Assembly: GCF_047785965.1 (NCBI RefSeq)
Contig: NZ_JBLOBF010000009.1
Location: 1-60,533 of the forward strand
Length of the DNA stretch: 60,533 bases
Reading direction: 5' to 3'
Source: Caldisericum exile_A
GTDB taxonomy: Bacteria; Caldisericota; Caldisericia; Caldisericales; Caldisericaceae
The notes below the pieces were generated by a model. It did not search any database, was not told where the DNA came from, and was given only the letters and a program-made list of their open reading frames with translations. Of this stretch, positions 49,516-57,922 are shown piece after piece. The translations under genes and the position numbers were made by a program. Numbering within the stretch: position 1 is the stretch's first letter; every line of letters starts with the position of its first letter.

Positions 49516-50121
49516 TTAGATTTCTACATAAGAGATATTTTCTCTATACTTTCTTAGCATATAAGGAATACCTTTTTCTTTGCGTAGATTTTTTATTACA
49601 TTAAAAAGTAAAGATGAAAATGCAATAGGGTGTGTTCTCTTATTATCCTTTATTGGGATAGAGATAAGATTCCCTTTTTGAATTGCATAAATTAACTTTT
49701 CTAAAACATCAGGGGTTAAAGTTGGACGATTTGCGAATATTAAAACTGCACCTATTGAATAAGGAGAAACAGCCCTAATACCACATTTAACTGAAGAAAA
49801 AACAGGGTTTTCCAAAGCATCAGAGATATTAACTTTATAAAAAGACTTAGGGAAGACCCTTTGAAGTTCATCTAAATCCTTCTCATTAGAAACAACGATG
49901 ACAATATCCAATATGTATTTTTGTTTAAGAGATTCAATAACTGAGATAATATCTTTAATTTTCTTCGAAGAAAAATCTTTTGCGGCAAGTATAATAAAGG
50001 AAATATAAGGCCGTTTGGATTGAAATTCAAACTCAAAAAACGGGACTCCTTTGAGTTTAAAGACCTTCTTTCTACCGAATAACTCTATAACAAACTCATC
50101 ATTTATCTTTATTTTCATCAA
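49516..50121 (-). CDS. Degenerate MobA/MocA-like nucleotidyltransferase
   Basis: 201 aa. The second half follows the NTP-transferase pattern of MocA/MobA: Ile-Phe-Ala-Asn-Arg-Pro-Thr-Leu-Thr-Pro-Asp-Val-Leu-Glu-Lys-Leu (in the place of the acidic 'DQP-L' motif), then Ser-Ile-Pro-Ile-Lys-Asp and Arg-Thr-His-Pro-Ile-Ala-Phe-Ser. The nucleotide-binding loop after Ile-Ile-Leu-Ala-Ala (about 43-47) reads Lys-Asp-Phe-Ser-Ser, without the usual Gly-x-Ser-x-Arg-Met, and the metal-binding Asp is Asn. An extra N-terminal 38-residue beta segment is present. It is probably not an active transferase. It overlaps the antitoxin-like gene by 23 nt. Confidence 0.6.
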   Translation of the reverse strand: MMKIKINDEFVIELFGRKKVFKLKGVPFFEFEFQSKRPYISFIILAAKDFSSKKIKDIISVIESLKQKYILDIVIVVSNEKDLDELQRVFPKSFYKVNISDALENPVFSSVKCGIRAVSPYSIGAVLIFANRPTLTPDVLEKLIYAIQKGNLISIPIKDNKRTHPIAFSSLLFNVIKNLRKEKGIPYMLRKYRENISYVEI

Positions 50122-50314
50122 GGTATTTTTTCAAAAGTTCCTTATCTTGCAAAATCTCATAAGCCTCTTTAAGGGCTTCAAAGGTTTCATAATCAATCAA
50201 AACTGAGACAATTTTGCTCTTTCTTATAACGGCATAAACTTCTCCTTTTTCAACATCATCAAGTACTTTTAAAAGGTTTTCCTTCAATTTTGATGCAGAA
50301 ATTGAAATAATCAA
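50099..50314 (-). CDS. Phd/YefM-type antitoxin-like protein, without adjacent toxin
   Basis: 71 aa from a TTG at 50314, chosen because AGGAGG lies 6 nt before it; a GTG at 50320 overlaps that site. The Phd/YefM N-terminal fold is seen in Ile-Ser-Ala-Ser-Lys-Leu-Lys-Glu-Asn-Leu, Val-Leu-Asp-Asp-Val-Glu-Lys-Gly-Glu, Tyr-Ala-Val-Ile-Arg-Lys-Ser-Lys and Val-Ser-Val-Leu-Ile-Asp-Tyr-Glu-Thr-Phe-Glu-Ala-Leu. The C-terminal helix is charged. No RelE-, Doc- or PIN-type gene adjoins it; the neighbour is the MobA-like protein. Confidence 0.75.
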   Translation of the reverse strand: MIISISASKLKENLLKVLDDVEKGEVYAVIRKSKIVSVLIDYETFEALKEAYEILQDKELLKKYLDENKDK

Positions 50315-50323
50315 AAACACCTC

Positions 50324-50920
50324 CTAATAAACTGCATTATACAGAGCATTCTTCACGCGCTCAATAATTTCTTTTCTATTATCATATATATCGTTTGTTA
50401 TCTTTATCTTTGGAAAGTGCCAGTTTGCATAGAATTCTTTGTATCTTTTATCAAGACTTTCAAGGTATTCTCGAGGAATTTTTTCAAAATCACGACCTCT
50501 TTTTGCGATGTTTCTCAAAAGCTCATCAACAGTTTTTTCAAGGTAGATAAGAAGATTTGGTGTTGGTAAATGAGTCACCATAAGATTGTAAAGTTTATCG
50601 TAAACAGTCCATTCCTCTTTTGTCATTAAGCCCTCTTCATATAGCGATTTTGCAAAAACCTCTCTATCTTCGTATATGGACCTATCCAAAACTGCTGGGA
50701 TTTTTGATAATAACATGTGATGGACGATTTGCTCATAACGAAGCGCAAGGAAGTTAATTTGAGTTGCAAAGGCCCATCTCTTCATATCTTGGTAGTAATC
50801 TTTTAAAAAGAGATTGGAATGGAAATCTTCAAAATAAACCGAGAACCCAAGATCCTCTGAAATAATCTGCGCTAATGAAGTTTTACCTGCACCAATGTTT
50901 CCTGAAATTACAATATACAT
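50324..50920 (-). CDS. Deoxynucleoside kinase
   Basis: 198 aa, dNK/dGK-dAK family. P-loop Gly-Asn-Ile-Gly-Ala-Gly-Lys-Thr (7-14), catalytic Glu in Phe-Glu-Asp, Asp-Arg-Ser-Ile-Tyr-Glu-Asp (DRS motif, about 79-85), and a lid with Arg-Gly-Arg-Asp-Phe-Glu. It phosphorylates deoxynucleosides taken from salvage; base preference is not clear. It fits with the nucleoside importer encoded at 32-37 kb. It lies 4 nt after the acyl-CoA dehydrogenase stop and is followed by the antitoxin-like gene. Confidence 0.88.
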   Translation of the reverse strand: MYIVISGNIGAGKTSLAQIISEDLGFSVYFEDFHSNLFLKDYYQDMKRWAFATQINFLALRYEQIVHHMLLSKIPAVLDRSIYEDREVFAKSLYEEGLMTKEEWTVYDKLYNLMVTHLPTPNLLIYLEKTVDELLRNIAKRGRDFEKIPREYLESLDKRYKEFYANWHFPKIKITNDIYDNRKEIIERVKNALYNAVY

Positions 50921-50924
50921 AGTT

Positions 50925-52043
50925 TCACCCCTTTAAAATGTTATTTGCAATTATTAGTTTTTGAATTTCATTTGTGCCTTCAACGATCTCATACATTTTT
51001 GCCTCTCTATAGAGTCTCTCCACAGTATAACCTTTCACATAGCCGTAGCCACCAAAGATCTGTGTTGCAAGACGTGTCACATCCACTGCAGATTTTGTTG
51101 CATAGTATTTTGCAATTGAAGAATAAAGCCCTAAGTCGGGTGAGTTTGAATCCTTCTTCCTTGCGGCAGTTAAAACAATCTCACGCGAAGTTTCTAAAAG
51201 AGTTTTCATCTCGGCCAAATATGATTGTATAATTTGATAGTTTGAAATTGGTTGTCCTCCTTGTGTTCGCTCTTTTGCGTATTTTATCGATTCGTGAAGT
51301 GCTCTTTCCATAAGCCCCACTGCCCCTGCGGAAGTTAGAATTCGCCCAAGCTCAAGTGTCTTCATTGCAACAATAAAACCGAGATTTGCTCTCCCTATTA
51401 GGTTTTCCTTTGGAACTTTTACATCTTTTAAGACAAGTGCTGCATTTGGTAAGTATGGAAGCGCCATTTTTTCTTCCTTATGCCCCACAGCAAGCCCTTC
51501 TGAATCTCCTTCAACTACAAATGCAGAGATTCCTCTTGCCCCACTTTCTGGATTTGTCTTTGCAAAAATCACATAGAGATTTGCAAGTCCTGCATTTGTT
51601 ACAAATGCCTTTGTGCCATTCAAAATATAATAATCGCCATTAAGAAATGCGGTAGTCTTTATTGAAGATGGGTCAGAGCCTGCATGAGGTTCTGTAAGAG
51701 AAAATGCTCCAATTAATCTTCCTTTGTTAAGTTGTGAAAGATATTTTTGCTTAAGGGTATCAGACCCGAAAAGAAAAATTGACAAACTTGCAAGTTGATG
51801 TGCCCCAATAATCATTGAAATCGTGCTTGTATAAGAGGATAGAATAATTGATGATTTTAAAGCTTCCTCAAAGGTTAGCCCAACGCCTCCATACTCTCTT
51901 GGAAAACTTACACCAAAAAAACCAAGCTCTCCCAGTTTTGAAAGTGTTTCAGGAATATAAAGTCCGTTTTCCTCTATATCCTTCTCTTTTGGTCTTATAA
52001 GTTCCTCACAAACTTCCCTTGTAAGTTCTTCAATCTTTTCCAT
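50925..52043 (-). CDS. Acyl-CoA dehydrogenase
   Basis: 372 aa from the ATG at 52043, with GGGAG at good distance; the ATG at 52055 lies on top of that site. Full-length ACAD: Phe-Gly-Val-Ser-Phe-Pro-Arg-Glu-Tyr-Gly-Gly, the FAD motif Ala-Phe-Ser-Leu-Thr-Glu-Pro-His-Ala-Gly-Ser-Asp, Gly-Ala-Val-Gly-Leu-Met-Glu-Arg-Ala, Gln-Ile-Phe-Gly-Gly-Tyr-Gly-Tyr, and the catalytic Glu in Tyr-Glu-Ile-Val-Glu-Gly-Thr-Asn-Glu-Ile-Gln. It oxidises an acyl-CoA, probably short-chain. No other beta-oxidation or ETF genes are in the window. Confidence 0.92.
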   Translation of the reverse strand: MEKIEELTREVCEELIRPKEKDIEENGLYIPETLSKLGELGFFGVSFPREYGGVGLTFEEALKSSIILSSYTSTISMIIGAHQLASLSIFLFGSDTLKQKYLSQLNKGRLIGAFSLTEPHAGSDPSSIKTTAFLNGDYYILNGTKAFVTNAGLANLYVIFAKTNPESGARGISAFVVEGDSEGLAVGHKEEKMALPYLPNAALVLKDVKVPKENLIGRANLGFIVAMKTLELGRILTSAGAVGLMERALHESIKYAKERTQGGQPISNYQIIQSYLAEMKTLLETSREIVLTAARKKDSNSPDLGLYSSIAKYYATKSAVDVTRLATQIFGGYGYVKGYTVERLYREAKMYEIVEGTNEIQKLIIANNILKG

Positions 52044-52128
52044 AACCACTCCCATTTTTCCAAATTATACAATAATTAGAAAAATATAGAAAACCCAATT
52101 TAAGAAGAAATTGAAGCGCTCAATACCA

Positions 52129-52478
52129 AAAAATACACCCAAAAATTGTCAATCCGAGGAACGAAGTGACGAGGATTATCCTCCTTTTAGGGGGAGTTAG
52201 AGGGGACACATCCCCCTTCCATCGATTGTCATTTCGAAGGAGCGTAAGCGACTGAGAAATCTCCATATTTTGAGGGGGCAAAACACCGCCCCCTCAACAC
52301 TCCCCTGAAACAGAGGAGATTCCTCGCCTTCGGCTTCGGAATGACGCAACCAGTCATTTCGAACGAAGTGAGAAATCTCCTCTTTTGGGGGTAGTTCGAA
52401 GGGGGACTTTTACCCCTTCGAGTAATAGAAATCTCTTTCTTTTTAGGGGGAGTTAGAGGGAGAATTTCAAATCCCCCT
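52129..52478 (-). repeat. Partial copy of long repeat family 1 (opposite orientation)
   Basis: On the minus strand it follows the palindromic tail of copies 1 and 2: CGAAGGGGTAAAAGTCC, GAGGAGATTTCTC, GTCATTCCGAAGCCGAAGGCGAGG, a TTGAGGGGGC...GCCCCCTCAA hairpin, CAGTCGCT-ACGCTCCTTCGAAATGACA, and AAAAGGAGGATAATCCTCGTCACTTCGTTCCTCGG. The promoter box and the foldable core are absent. It separates the acyl-CoA dehydrogenase gene from a broken secreted-protein gene, into which it seems to have been inserted. Confidence 0.8.
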
Positions 52479-52995
52479 CTAAATAAGGTATTCCTAGTGG
52501 TTTTGCCAATTCGGAATATAACTCGTGCACTATCAGCAAATATGATTTTATTAGGAATAGGAGTTGGAAATTTCTTTACTATTGGAAATTCAATATAAAC
52601 ATAGTCTTTATTCTGGATTAAAGCTACATTCGGAGTAAACCGTATTATACAGTTTGCTTGCACCCCTACAAGAAGTGGATTTACATTAACAAATAGATAC
52701 TGCACTGACTATATTAATATTTCCATATCCAGCTGGTTCACCTTGAGTGTTTGTGCTTACATAGATTGTTTATGTTTCACCTGTTGTAGGATTTGTAATT
52801 TTAGCTTCCGAAGAGATTGATATATAAGCGGGACCTCACAAAACCGCCCCTGTTTTGATGATACTATAGTTAAGACATTTTGATGCAGAAACTGACGATG
52901 GGTTTGCAAACTCTACCTGCACATAAGCATTATTCCATACACCTTGTGTAGGAGTGTATACTTGAGGAAACACAATACCTACTTTCAATTTAAAC
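52479..52995 (-). pseudogene. Decayed fragment of a large secreted-protein gene
   Basis: The minus strand reads Val-Gly-Ile-Val-Phe-Pro-Gln-Val-Tyr-Thr-Pro, Val-Gln-Val-Glu-Phe-Ala-Asn-Pro, Ala-Tyr-Ile-Ser-Ile-Ser-Ser-Glu-Ala-Lys-Ile, Asn-Pro-Thr-Thr-Gly-Glu-Thr and later Val-Asn-Val-Asn-Pro-Leu-Leu-Val-Gly, Tyr-Val-Tyr-Ile-Glu-Phe-Pro. This is the same domain style as the repeats of the protein at 55245-57884. Stops (TGA after Gly-Ala-Val-Leu, TAA after Gly-Glu-Thr) and a shift near 52690 break it, and the 3' part ends at the repeat. Clear gene decay. Confidence 0.65.
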
Positions 52996-53062
52996 TAATA
53001 GTCTTTCTTATATTCCTTCACATATTAGATACCAAAACTCACAAAAAAGTTCCGTAGATTTT

Positions 53063-53695
53063 TTAGATTTTTGAAAATTCTTTTGATAGTGCTAAATATT
53101 TTTTGACTTCGTCATCGCTTAATTGGGAAAATTCATCATAATATTGTGATACTGCAAAGAAATACTTATCTATATGTAATGCAATTACCTTTGAAATCTC
53201 GCTTAATTTAAGATAACCCTCATAAGATGAAACAGGTACAGCAACATAAATTTCCTTGGGCTTGTGCTTAAGAATACTTTTAACCCCAACAAACAGTGTT
53301 TCCCCAGTTGCAATGCCATCATCCACTATAAGCACAATTTTATCCTTTATACTGCTAAAATCAAAACTTACGCCGTAACCGTCTTTCCTTTTTTTAAGAA
53401 GATCAACGGTCTTTCTTATAATCTCTTCTAAATATTCACCTGGTTCAGACTTACCATACTCATTTATTATGTATTCTCCATCAATAGAAACTGCCCCAAT
53501 TGCAAACTCCTCATTTATGGAAGATGGAATTTTGTGCGAAAATAAAGGGATTATTTCTTTCTTAAACTGTTTTGCAATAGGAAACGCAACTTCAACTCCA
53601 CCTCTTGGGCATGCAAAAAGAAAATCAAATACTACCCCATTTTCAGAAATTAAATTTGCTAATCTTTCTCCTGCATCAAGCCTGTTTTTAAACAT
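53063..53695 (-). CDS. Phosphoribosyltransferase-domain protein
   Basis: 210 aa, type I PRTase fold. Phe-Ala-Cys-Pro-Arg-Gly-Gly-Val-Glu-Val-Ala (near 27-37) is the substrate-loop start, and Ile-Val-Leu-Ile-Val-Asp-Asp-Gly-Ile-Ala-Thr-Gly-Glu-Thr (about 122-135) is the PRPP-binding motif. Members of this group (often fused or next to dienelactone hydrolases) have no settled substrate. It starts at 53695, just after the terminator of the upstream bactofilin gene, so it is expressed separately or by read-through. Confidence 0.82.
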   Translation of the reverse strand: MFKNRLDAGERLANLISENGVVFDFLFACPRGGVEVAFPIAKQFKKEIIPLFSHKIPSSINEEFAIGAVSIDGEYIINEYGKSEPGEYLEEIIRKTVDLLKKRKDGYGVSFDFSSIKDKIVLIVDDGIATGETLFVGVKSILKHKPKEIYVAVPVSSYEGYLKLSEISKVIALHIDKYFFAVSQYYDEFSQLSDDEVKKYLALSKEFSKI

Positions 53696-53703
53696 ATCTT
53701 ATC

Positions 53704-53726
53704 AAAAAAGCCCCAAACGGGGCTCA
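53704..53726 (-). terminator. Intrinsic terminator of the bactofilin gene
   Basis: On the minus strand AGCCCC (53724-53719) / GGGGCT (53714-53709) around GTTT, followed by TTTTTTG. It sits between bactofilin and the phosphoribosyltransferase. Confidence 0.8.
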
Positions 53727-53733
53727 TCTTAAA

Positions 53734-54135
53734 CTATTTTTTCTCCTCATTCTTTGGAGGCTCTGTTATAATTGGTTGTGCTTTTTTTGTTGCGACCTTT
53801 CCTTCAACAGAGGCACCTTCTTCTATAGAAACTTTCTCTGCTGTTATATCTCCAATGACGACTGCATGCTCCAAAACTTCAACGCTTTCTTTTCCAATAA
53901 TATTTCCTTCAACATGTCCTATCACAATTACCTTTCTTCCCTGAATATCACCTTTTACTTTGCCACTTTCTGCAATCGTAATTTCTCCGTTTCCTGATAT
54001 ATTTCCTTCAATTAACCCTTCTACACGCATTACTCCTTCACACTTAACATCACCTTTTATTGCAAGGTCTTTTGCAATTACCGTTTGTGTTGTTGAAACT
54101 GCTTCCTTTTGCTCTTCTCTTCTTCCGAATGCCAT
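53734..54135 (-). CDS. Bactofilin
   Basis: 133 aa, polymer-forming cytoskeletal protein. After a 20-residue tail, a right-handed beta-helix runs from about 22 to 118 with regular Gly-(Asp/Asn)-(Ile/Val) turns: Ile-Lys-Gly-Asp-Val, Ile-Glu-Gly-Asn-Ile, Val-Lys-Gly-Asp-Ile, Val-Glu-Gly-Asn-Ile, Val-Ile-Gly-Asp-Ile, Val-Glu-Gly-Lys-Val. Bactofilins form filaments that position cell-wall enzymes. It lies 12 nt after the M23 peptidase gene, a common and functionally linked pair. Confidence 0.9.
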   Translation of the reverse strand: MAFGRREEQKEAVSTTQTVIAKDLAIKGDVKCEGVMRVEGLIEGNISGNGEITIAESGKVKGDIQGRKVIVIGHVEGNIIGKESVEVLEHAVVIGDITAEKVSIEEGASVEGKVATKKAQPIITEPPKNEEKK

Positions 54136-54147
54136 TATAAAACCTCC

Positions 54148-55113
54148 TTACTCAAGATATTTAAGTGGATTAATGGCTTCGCCCCAGACCCTTATTTCAA
54201 AATGTAAGTGTGGTCCAGTGCATAAGCCTGTGCAACCTTCATATCCTATAACCTCACCTTTTTTAACCCTATCTCCAACTTTCACCGCTATGTCTGAAAG
54301 ATGCCCATAAACTGTTTCAATGCCATCTCTATGATAAATAATAATCATTTTCCCATATCCACCAGAATTCCAGCCTGCAAATTCAACCTCACCATCTGCT
54401 GCGGCACGAATTGGTGCTCCATAATAACTTGATATATCAATTCCTTTATGGAATTCCCAGCCACCACCAAATGGGTTTACGCGCCAGCCAAATCCTGAAG
54501 TTATCATTCCCTGTAGTGGCCAGTAATCAGGAGTCTGTGCTTTCATAAGGTTTAACTTATAAGCTGTTTCTTGAAGCATGGTAAGTGTTTGCTCTGTTTG
54601 GACTGCCTGCTTTGAAGTATCTGCAAGCTCAGTTCTAACCTCTGCATAGGTCTTAGGAAGTTCTGTATAAGATTGTATTTGAGGTTTTGATGAAGGACGT
54701 GCAAGGATTGACTCCAAGCTTACAGTCTCTCCACCAAGTTTTAGGGCAGATCGTACATCCTTCTCAAGCTTGCCTAAGGAAAGGACATACTGCTTCAAAG
54801 CTTCCACATCTGCCTTCGTTTTCGCAAGTTCATCCTGCAAAGACTGTAAGTTCTTAACATCTTCAGCATTCAAAGAACTTGCATAAACGTGAGGTGCTTT
54901 TGCATTTGCAAGAAGCTCCCGATAGGAAGCCGCGAAGGAAACTGAAAAAGTAATAATGAGAGCAATTGAAAAAAGAATCGTGTAAATTCTCAATGGTGTT
55001 AGGACAATTCTTACAGTTTTACCTTGATAGTGAGGTACAATTATCAGGGTAAAACCGCCTTGCTTCTTTATTTTTTTCTTATTAATTTCATGCCTATGCT
55101 TCCACAGGTCCAC
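54148..55113 (-). CDS. M23-family (LytM-type) peptidoglycan endopeptidase
   Basis: 321 aa from a GTG at 55113 preceded by AAGGTGAG; a TTG at 55161 in the same frame is less convincing. A short cytoplasmic tail, one membrane helix (about 45-66), a coiled coil (about 80-190), then the LytM domain with His-Lys-Gly-Ile-Asp-Ile-Ser, Gly-Gly-Tyr-Gly, Tyr-Gly-His-Leu and His-Leu-His-Phe-Glu; the zinc ligands are intact. It cleaves peptide cross-links in peptidoglycan from the outer face of the membrane. Pairing with bactofilin suggests a role in cell shape. Confidence 0.88.
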   Translation of the reverse strand: MDLWKHRHEINKKKIKKQGGFTLIIVPHYQGKTVRIVLTPLRIYTILFSIALIITFSVSFAASYRELLANAKAPHVYASSLNAEDVKNLQSLQDELAKTKADVEALKQYVLSLGKLEKDVRSALKLGGETVSLESILARPSSKPQIQSYTELPKTYAEVRTELADTSKQAVQTEQTLTMLQETAYKLNLMKAQTPDYWPLQGMITSGFGWRVNPFGGGWEFHKGIDISSYYGAPIRAAADGEVEFAGWNSGGYGKMIIIYHRDGIETVYGHLSDIAVKVGDRVKKGEVIGYEGCTGLCTGPHLHFEIRVWGEAINPLKYLE

Positions 55114-55244
55114 ATTCTCACCTTCTTTCAAAAAATTCAAAAACCAACCCCTCACACTCAATACCTATAATATACAAAAACAAAAAATTTCAAAATGCAA
55201 GAGGAAGGGCTTTGAAAAGCCCTTCCCATTTAAATCTCAAGTTT

Positions 55245-57884
55245 CTATGGCTTTGGATAAACAATACTTACTGCTTTTAGTGTTCCATCCCATTTAACAT
55301 CTGCGCCAAAATTTTCAGATATGAATCGTAGTGGCACAAAGGTAACACCCTTTACAAGAACAGGTGCCGCTGGAAGCATCTTTAAATTCCCATTTACATC
55401 AGCCCTTAAATTTCCAATTTGAAGTCTCATCCTATTGTTGCCGAGAGTAAGTGTTATAATTTGGAAAATGCCATCCCATTCAAGGTTCGCCTTAAATGAA
55501 GTTAAAATAAACCTCAAAGGCACCATTACATTTCCACTTTGAATAAATGGTGGTGCATCAATTTTTACTTGTTCGCCATTGATGTAAGCATTATCATTTC
55601 CAACTTGTAAGAATACAGTTACACGCGCAATATAATTTACTGAAAACTGCTTGGTTGAGGTCCTTCCAGATGGACTCTTTGCTTGAATTGAAATTGTATT
55701 TATTCCTTCACCTGACAAGGTAATAAGCGTCTCAAATGTTCCATCGCTATTGAGATTAACAAGTTTTCCATTAACAAGAAGTGTTGTATTTGCAACATCT
55801 ATAGATTTAACAGCACCTTTTAGGGTAAATGTTGGTTGAACAACCACTGAATTTTCCTTTGGCTCAGCAATCGTTATCACTGGATCAGTTAAATCCACAA
55901 GAATTGTTTTTGTATTTTCTGGCTCTTTATTCCCAAAATTGTCTTGTGAGTAGAAACTTATTACATTTTTCCCTTCAGGAATACTTATTTTAGGAGCGTT
56001 TGTTAAATCATATGTTTGATATGACCCATTATTTATCTTATAGTAAAGCGTTGGAGTAATACCTGCAATTTGTGATACAGAAAATGAAATCGCAGGTTGA
56101 GTTATGTAATACCCATTAAGGCCGTCAGGATTTTGAGGATTTATTATAATATTTGATTTAGGATAAGCAAACACATCAATGCTTACATCAATAGGTGTAG
56201 TTTCTTTTGAAGTATAAACGGTAAATTTATATGTTCCACCTGTTTGAGGAGTCATAATATTTGCATCTTTACTTATAGAAATGCTCACCAAACTCTGTGA
56301 AGGTATATTTGTATTCTGTGGCAAAGTTAAAACAAGCGTATTCCCCGATTTTGAAACTGCCGAAGGATTAAAAATTGAATTTCCAGCTGTTATTGTTATG
56401 AGGTTTGAAGGGACTTGATTTGGAACTGAAAATTGGAGTGGAAACGTAATTGATATTGTATCAGAAGCACCAAGCGCACCACCAAGTCCAAGGTTAAAGG
56501 TAAAAGAAATTGATGCATTTTTATTTACAACCTGCGGATCAACTGTTACTTTTAAATTCTGCAATGTTGAAGGAGTAAACATCAATTGAGATGATTCAAC
56601 TTGCAATTGATCCTGTGATGTATAAACCTTAATTTTATATCCCGAAGTACTAACCGGTGGATTCACAAAATTAGAGGAAGCAAGGATTTTAATAGTAACA
56701 CTACTTCCTGCGCCAATTGATGTAGGGCATTTAATAGTAAGAACATTTGAGGAAACGCTTGCTTGAGCGCTTACATTATTTACAAGAATACCTCCTGAAG
56801 GAATCGTTGTTGGAAGTGTAAAGCCTCCTGGGAAAATAATTGTTATGGTATCATTTGTTGAAAGTGCGCCAGATGAAGAAGTCTTAAAAGAGATTGTATG
56901 TTCTCCTACAGCCCCCGCTGTCTTAGGATTTACATCCCACATGAGATTTGTGATTGATGTTCCAAGTGTTACCGTGTATGTTGCAGGAGTAGGCTGCTTG
57001 GAAGTCCACATTTTGAAAGTATATTGACCTGCAGTAGTAGGATTCTTTATTGCGGTATAAGCACCAAAGACCAATGTAGTTTGATAATTTGCATTGAAAG
57101 TAAATTGAGTTGGCGGAATTGTCAAAGTTACAACATTATTTTGAACGCTCACATTATTTGAGAAATCTGAAATAGTAGCATATCCTTGTTTTAAAGCAAA
57201 ATTTCTTCCATCTATTGTAGGAGGGACAGTAAATCCCGCAGGAAATTCAACTGATATAAAATCACCACTTACAAGATTAGTAGATGGCACAAAGTTAAAG
57301 CTATATGTGCTTGTATCACCCAATTTAGGATTATCAACAATAATACTAACTATATTAATTGGAGATCCTTGCCCACCTGTTCCCACCGTAAATGTTCCAT
57401 CAACTACATAATTTCCACTTACTATAACTCTTATTGTATGACTTCCAGTTGTTTTTGGAATAAAATTCGCTGTTGAATCTATAACAATTGAAAATGTAGT
57501 ATTAGGATTTACATTAGGAAATGAAGTTGAAGTTCTAATAACAAGACTTTTTGAAAGGTCTACAGGGCTTGTTGATATCGAAGCAGAGAAAACATTATAT
57601 GAAGTGGTTGAAATTTGTGTATAAATGGATGAGGTAGAAACACTTGTTGGAATGCTAAATTTTGAAGCTTGGTCTTGCCCTCCATCTATAAGTATTTCTA
57701 TTTGTGTATTTGCGCCAACATAAGCGTTCCCAAGCGTTAATGTAATTGTAATTTTATTTGGGACATTTATTGAGTTAGGACTTAGATTGATACTTATACT
57801 ATCGGCTGCAGCAACATTACTTAATAAAGCAAAAGAAGAAAACATAACAGATAAAGCTAAAAGAATAATTAATACCTTTTTCAT
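55245..57884 (-). CDS. Large secreted protein with repeated beta domains, Ig-like domain and copper-amine-oxidase-N-like C-terminus
   Basis: 879 aa from the ATG at 57884, with AAGGAGG before it. A signal peptide ends near Val-Ala-Ala-Ala (about 25). Four or five similar beta domains of roughly 110-130 residues follow, each with Asp-x-Ile-(Ser/Thr)-(Ile/Val)-x-(Phe)-Pro-x-x-Phe and Thr-Ala-Gly-x-Tyr-x-x-Lys-(Val/Met)-(Tyr/Trp)-Thr-Ser. An Ig-like domain (about 665-755) with Pro-Lys-Glu-Asn-Ser and Val-Asn-Gly-Lys precedes a double copper-amine-oxidase-N-like stalk (about 762-879; Val-Pro-Leu-Arg-Phe-Ile twice, each followed by Trp-Asp-Gly). Probably a cell-surface or S-layer-associated protein; no enzyme motif. 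An extended -10 (TGGTATAAT, 57917-57909) gives it its own promoter. Confidence 0.85.
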   Translation of the reverse strand: MKKVLIILLALSVMFSSFALLSNVAAADSISINLSPNSINVPNKITITLTLGNAYVGANTQIEILIDGGQDQASKFSIPTSVSTSSIYTQISTTSYNVFSASISTSPVDLSKSLVIRTSTSFPNVNPNTTFSIVIDSTANFIPKTTGSHTIRVIVSGNYVVDGTFTVGTGGQGSPINIVSIIVDNPKLGDTSTYSFNFVPSTNLVSGDFISVEFPAGFTVPPTIDGRNFALKQGYATISDFSNNVSVQNNVVTLTIPPTQFTFNANYQTTLVFGAYTAIKNPTTAGQYTFKMWTSKQPTPATYTVTLGTSITNLMWDVNPKTAGAVGEHTISFKTSSSGALSTNDTITIIFPGGFTLPTTIPSGGILVNNVSAQASVSSNVLTIKCPTSIGAGSSVTIKILASSNFVNPPVSTSGYKIKVYTSQDQLQVESSQLMFTPSTLQNLKVTVDPQVVNKNASISFTFNLGLGGALGASDTISITFPLQFSVPNQVPSNLITITAGNSIFNPSAVSKSGNTLVLTLPQNTNIPSQSLVSISISKDANIMTPQTGGTYKFTVYTSKETTPIDVSIDVFAYPKSNIIINPQNPDGLNGYYITQPAISFSVSQIAGITPTLYYKINNGSYQTYDLTNAPKISIPEGKNVISFYSQDNFGNKEPENTKTILVDLTDPVITIAEPKENSVVVQPTFTLKGAVKSIDVANTTLLVNGKLVNLNSDGTFETLITLSGEGINTISIQAKSPSGRTSTKQFSVNYIARVTVFLQVGNDNAYINGEQVKIDAPPFIQSGNVMVPLRFILTSFKANLEWDGIFQIITLTLGNNRMRLQIGNLRADVNGNLKMLPAAPVLVKGVTFVPLRFISENFGADVKWDGTLKAVSIVYPKP

Positions 57885-57922
57885 ATTAACCTCCTTAAAA
57901 ATCCCCATATTATACCACAAAA

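Noticed and set aside
52229..52705. 158-codon minus-strand frame as a real gene
   Set aside because: Its first half is a broken surface-protein fragment and its second half is repeat DNA, so it is a chance fusion.
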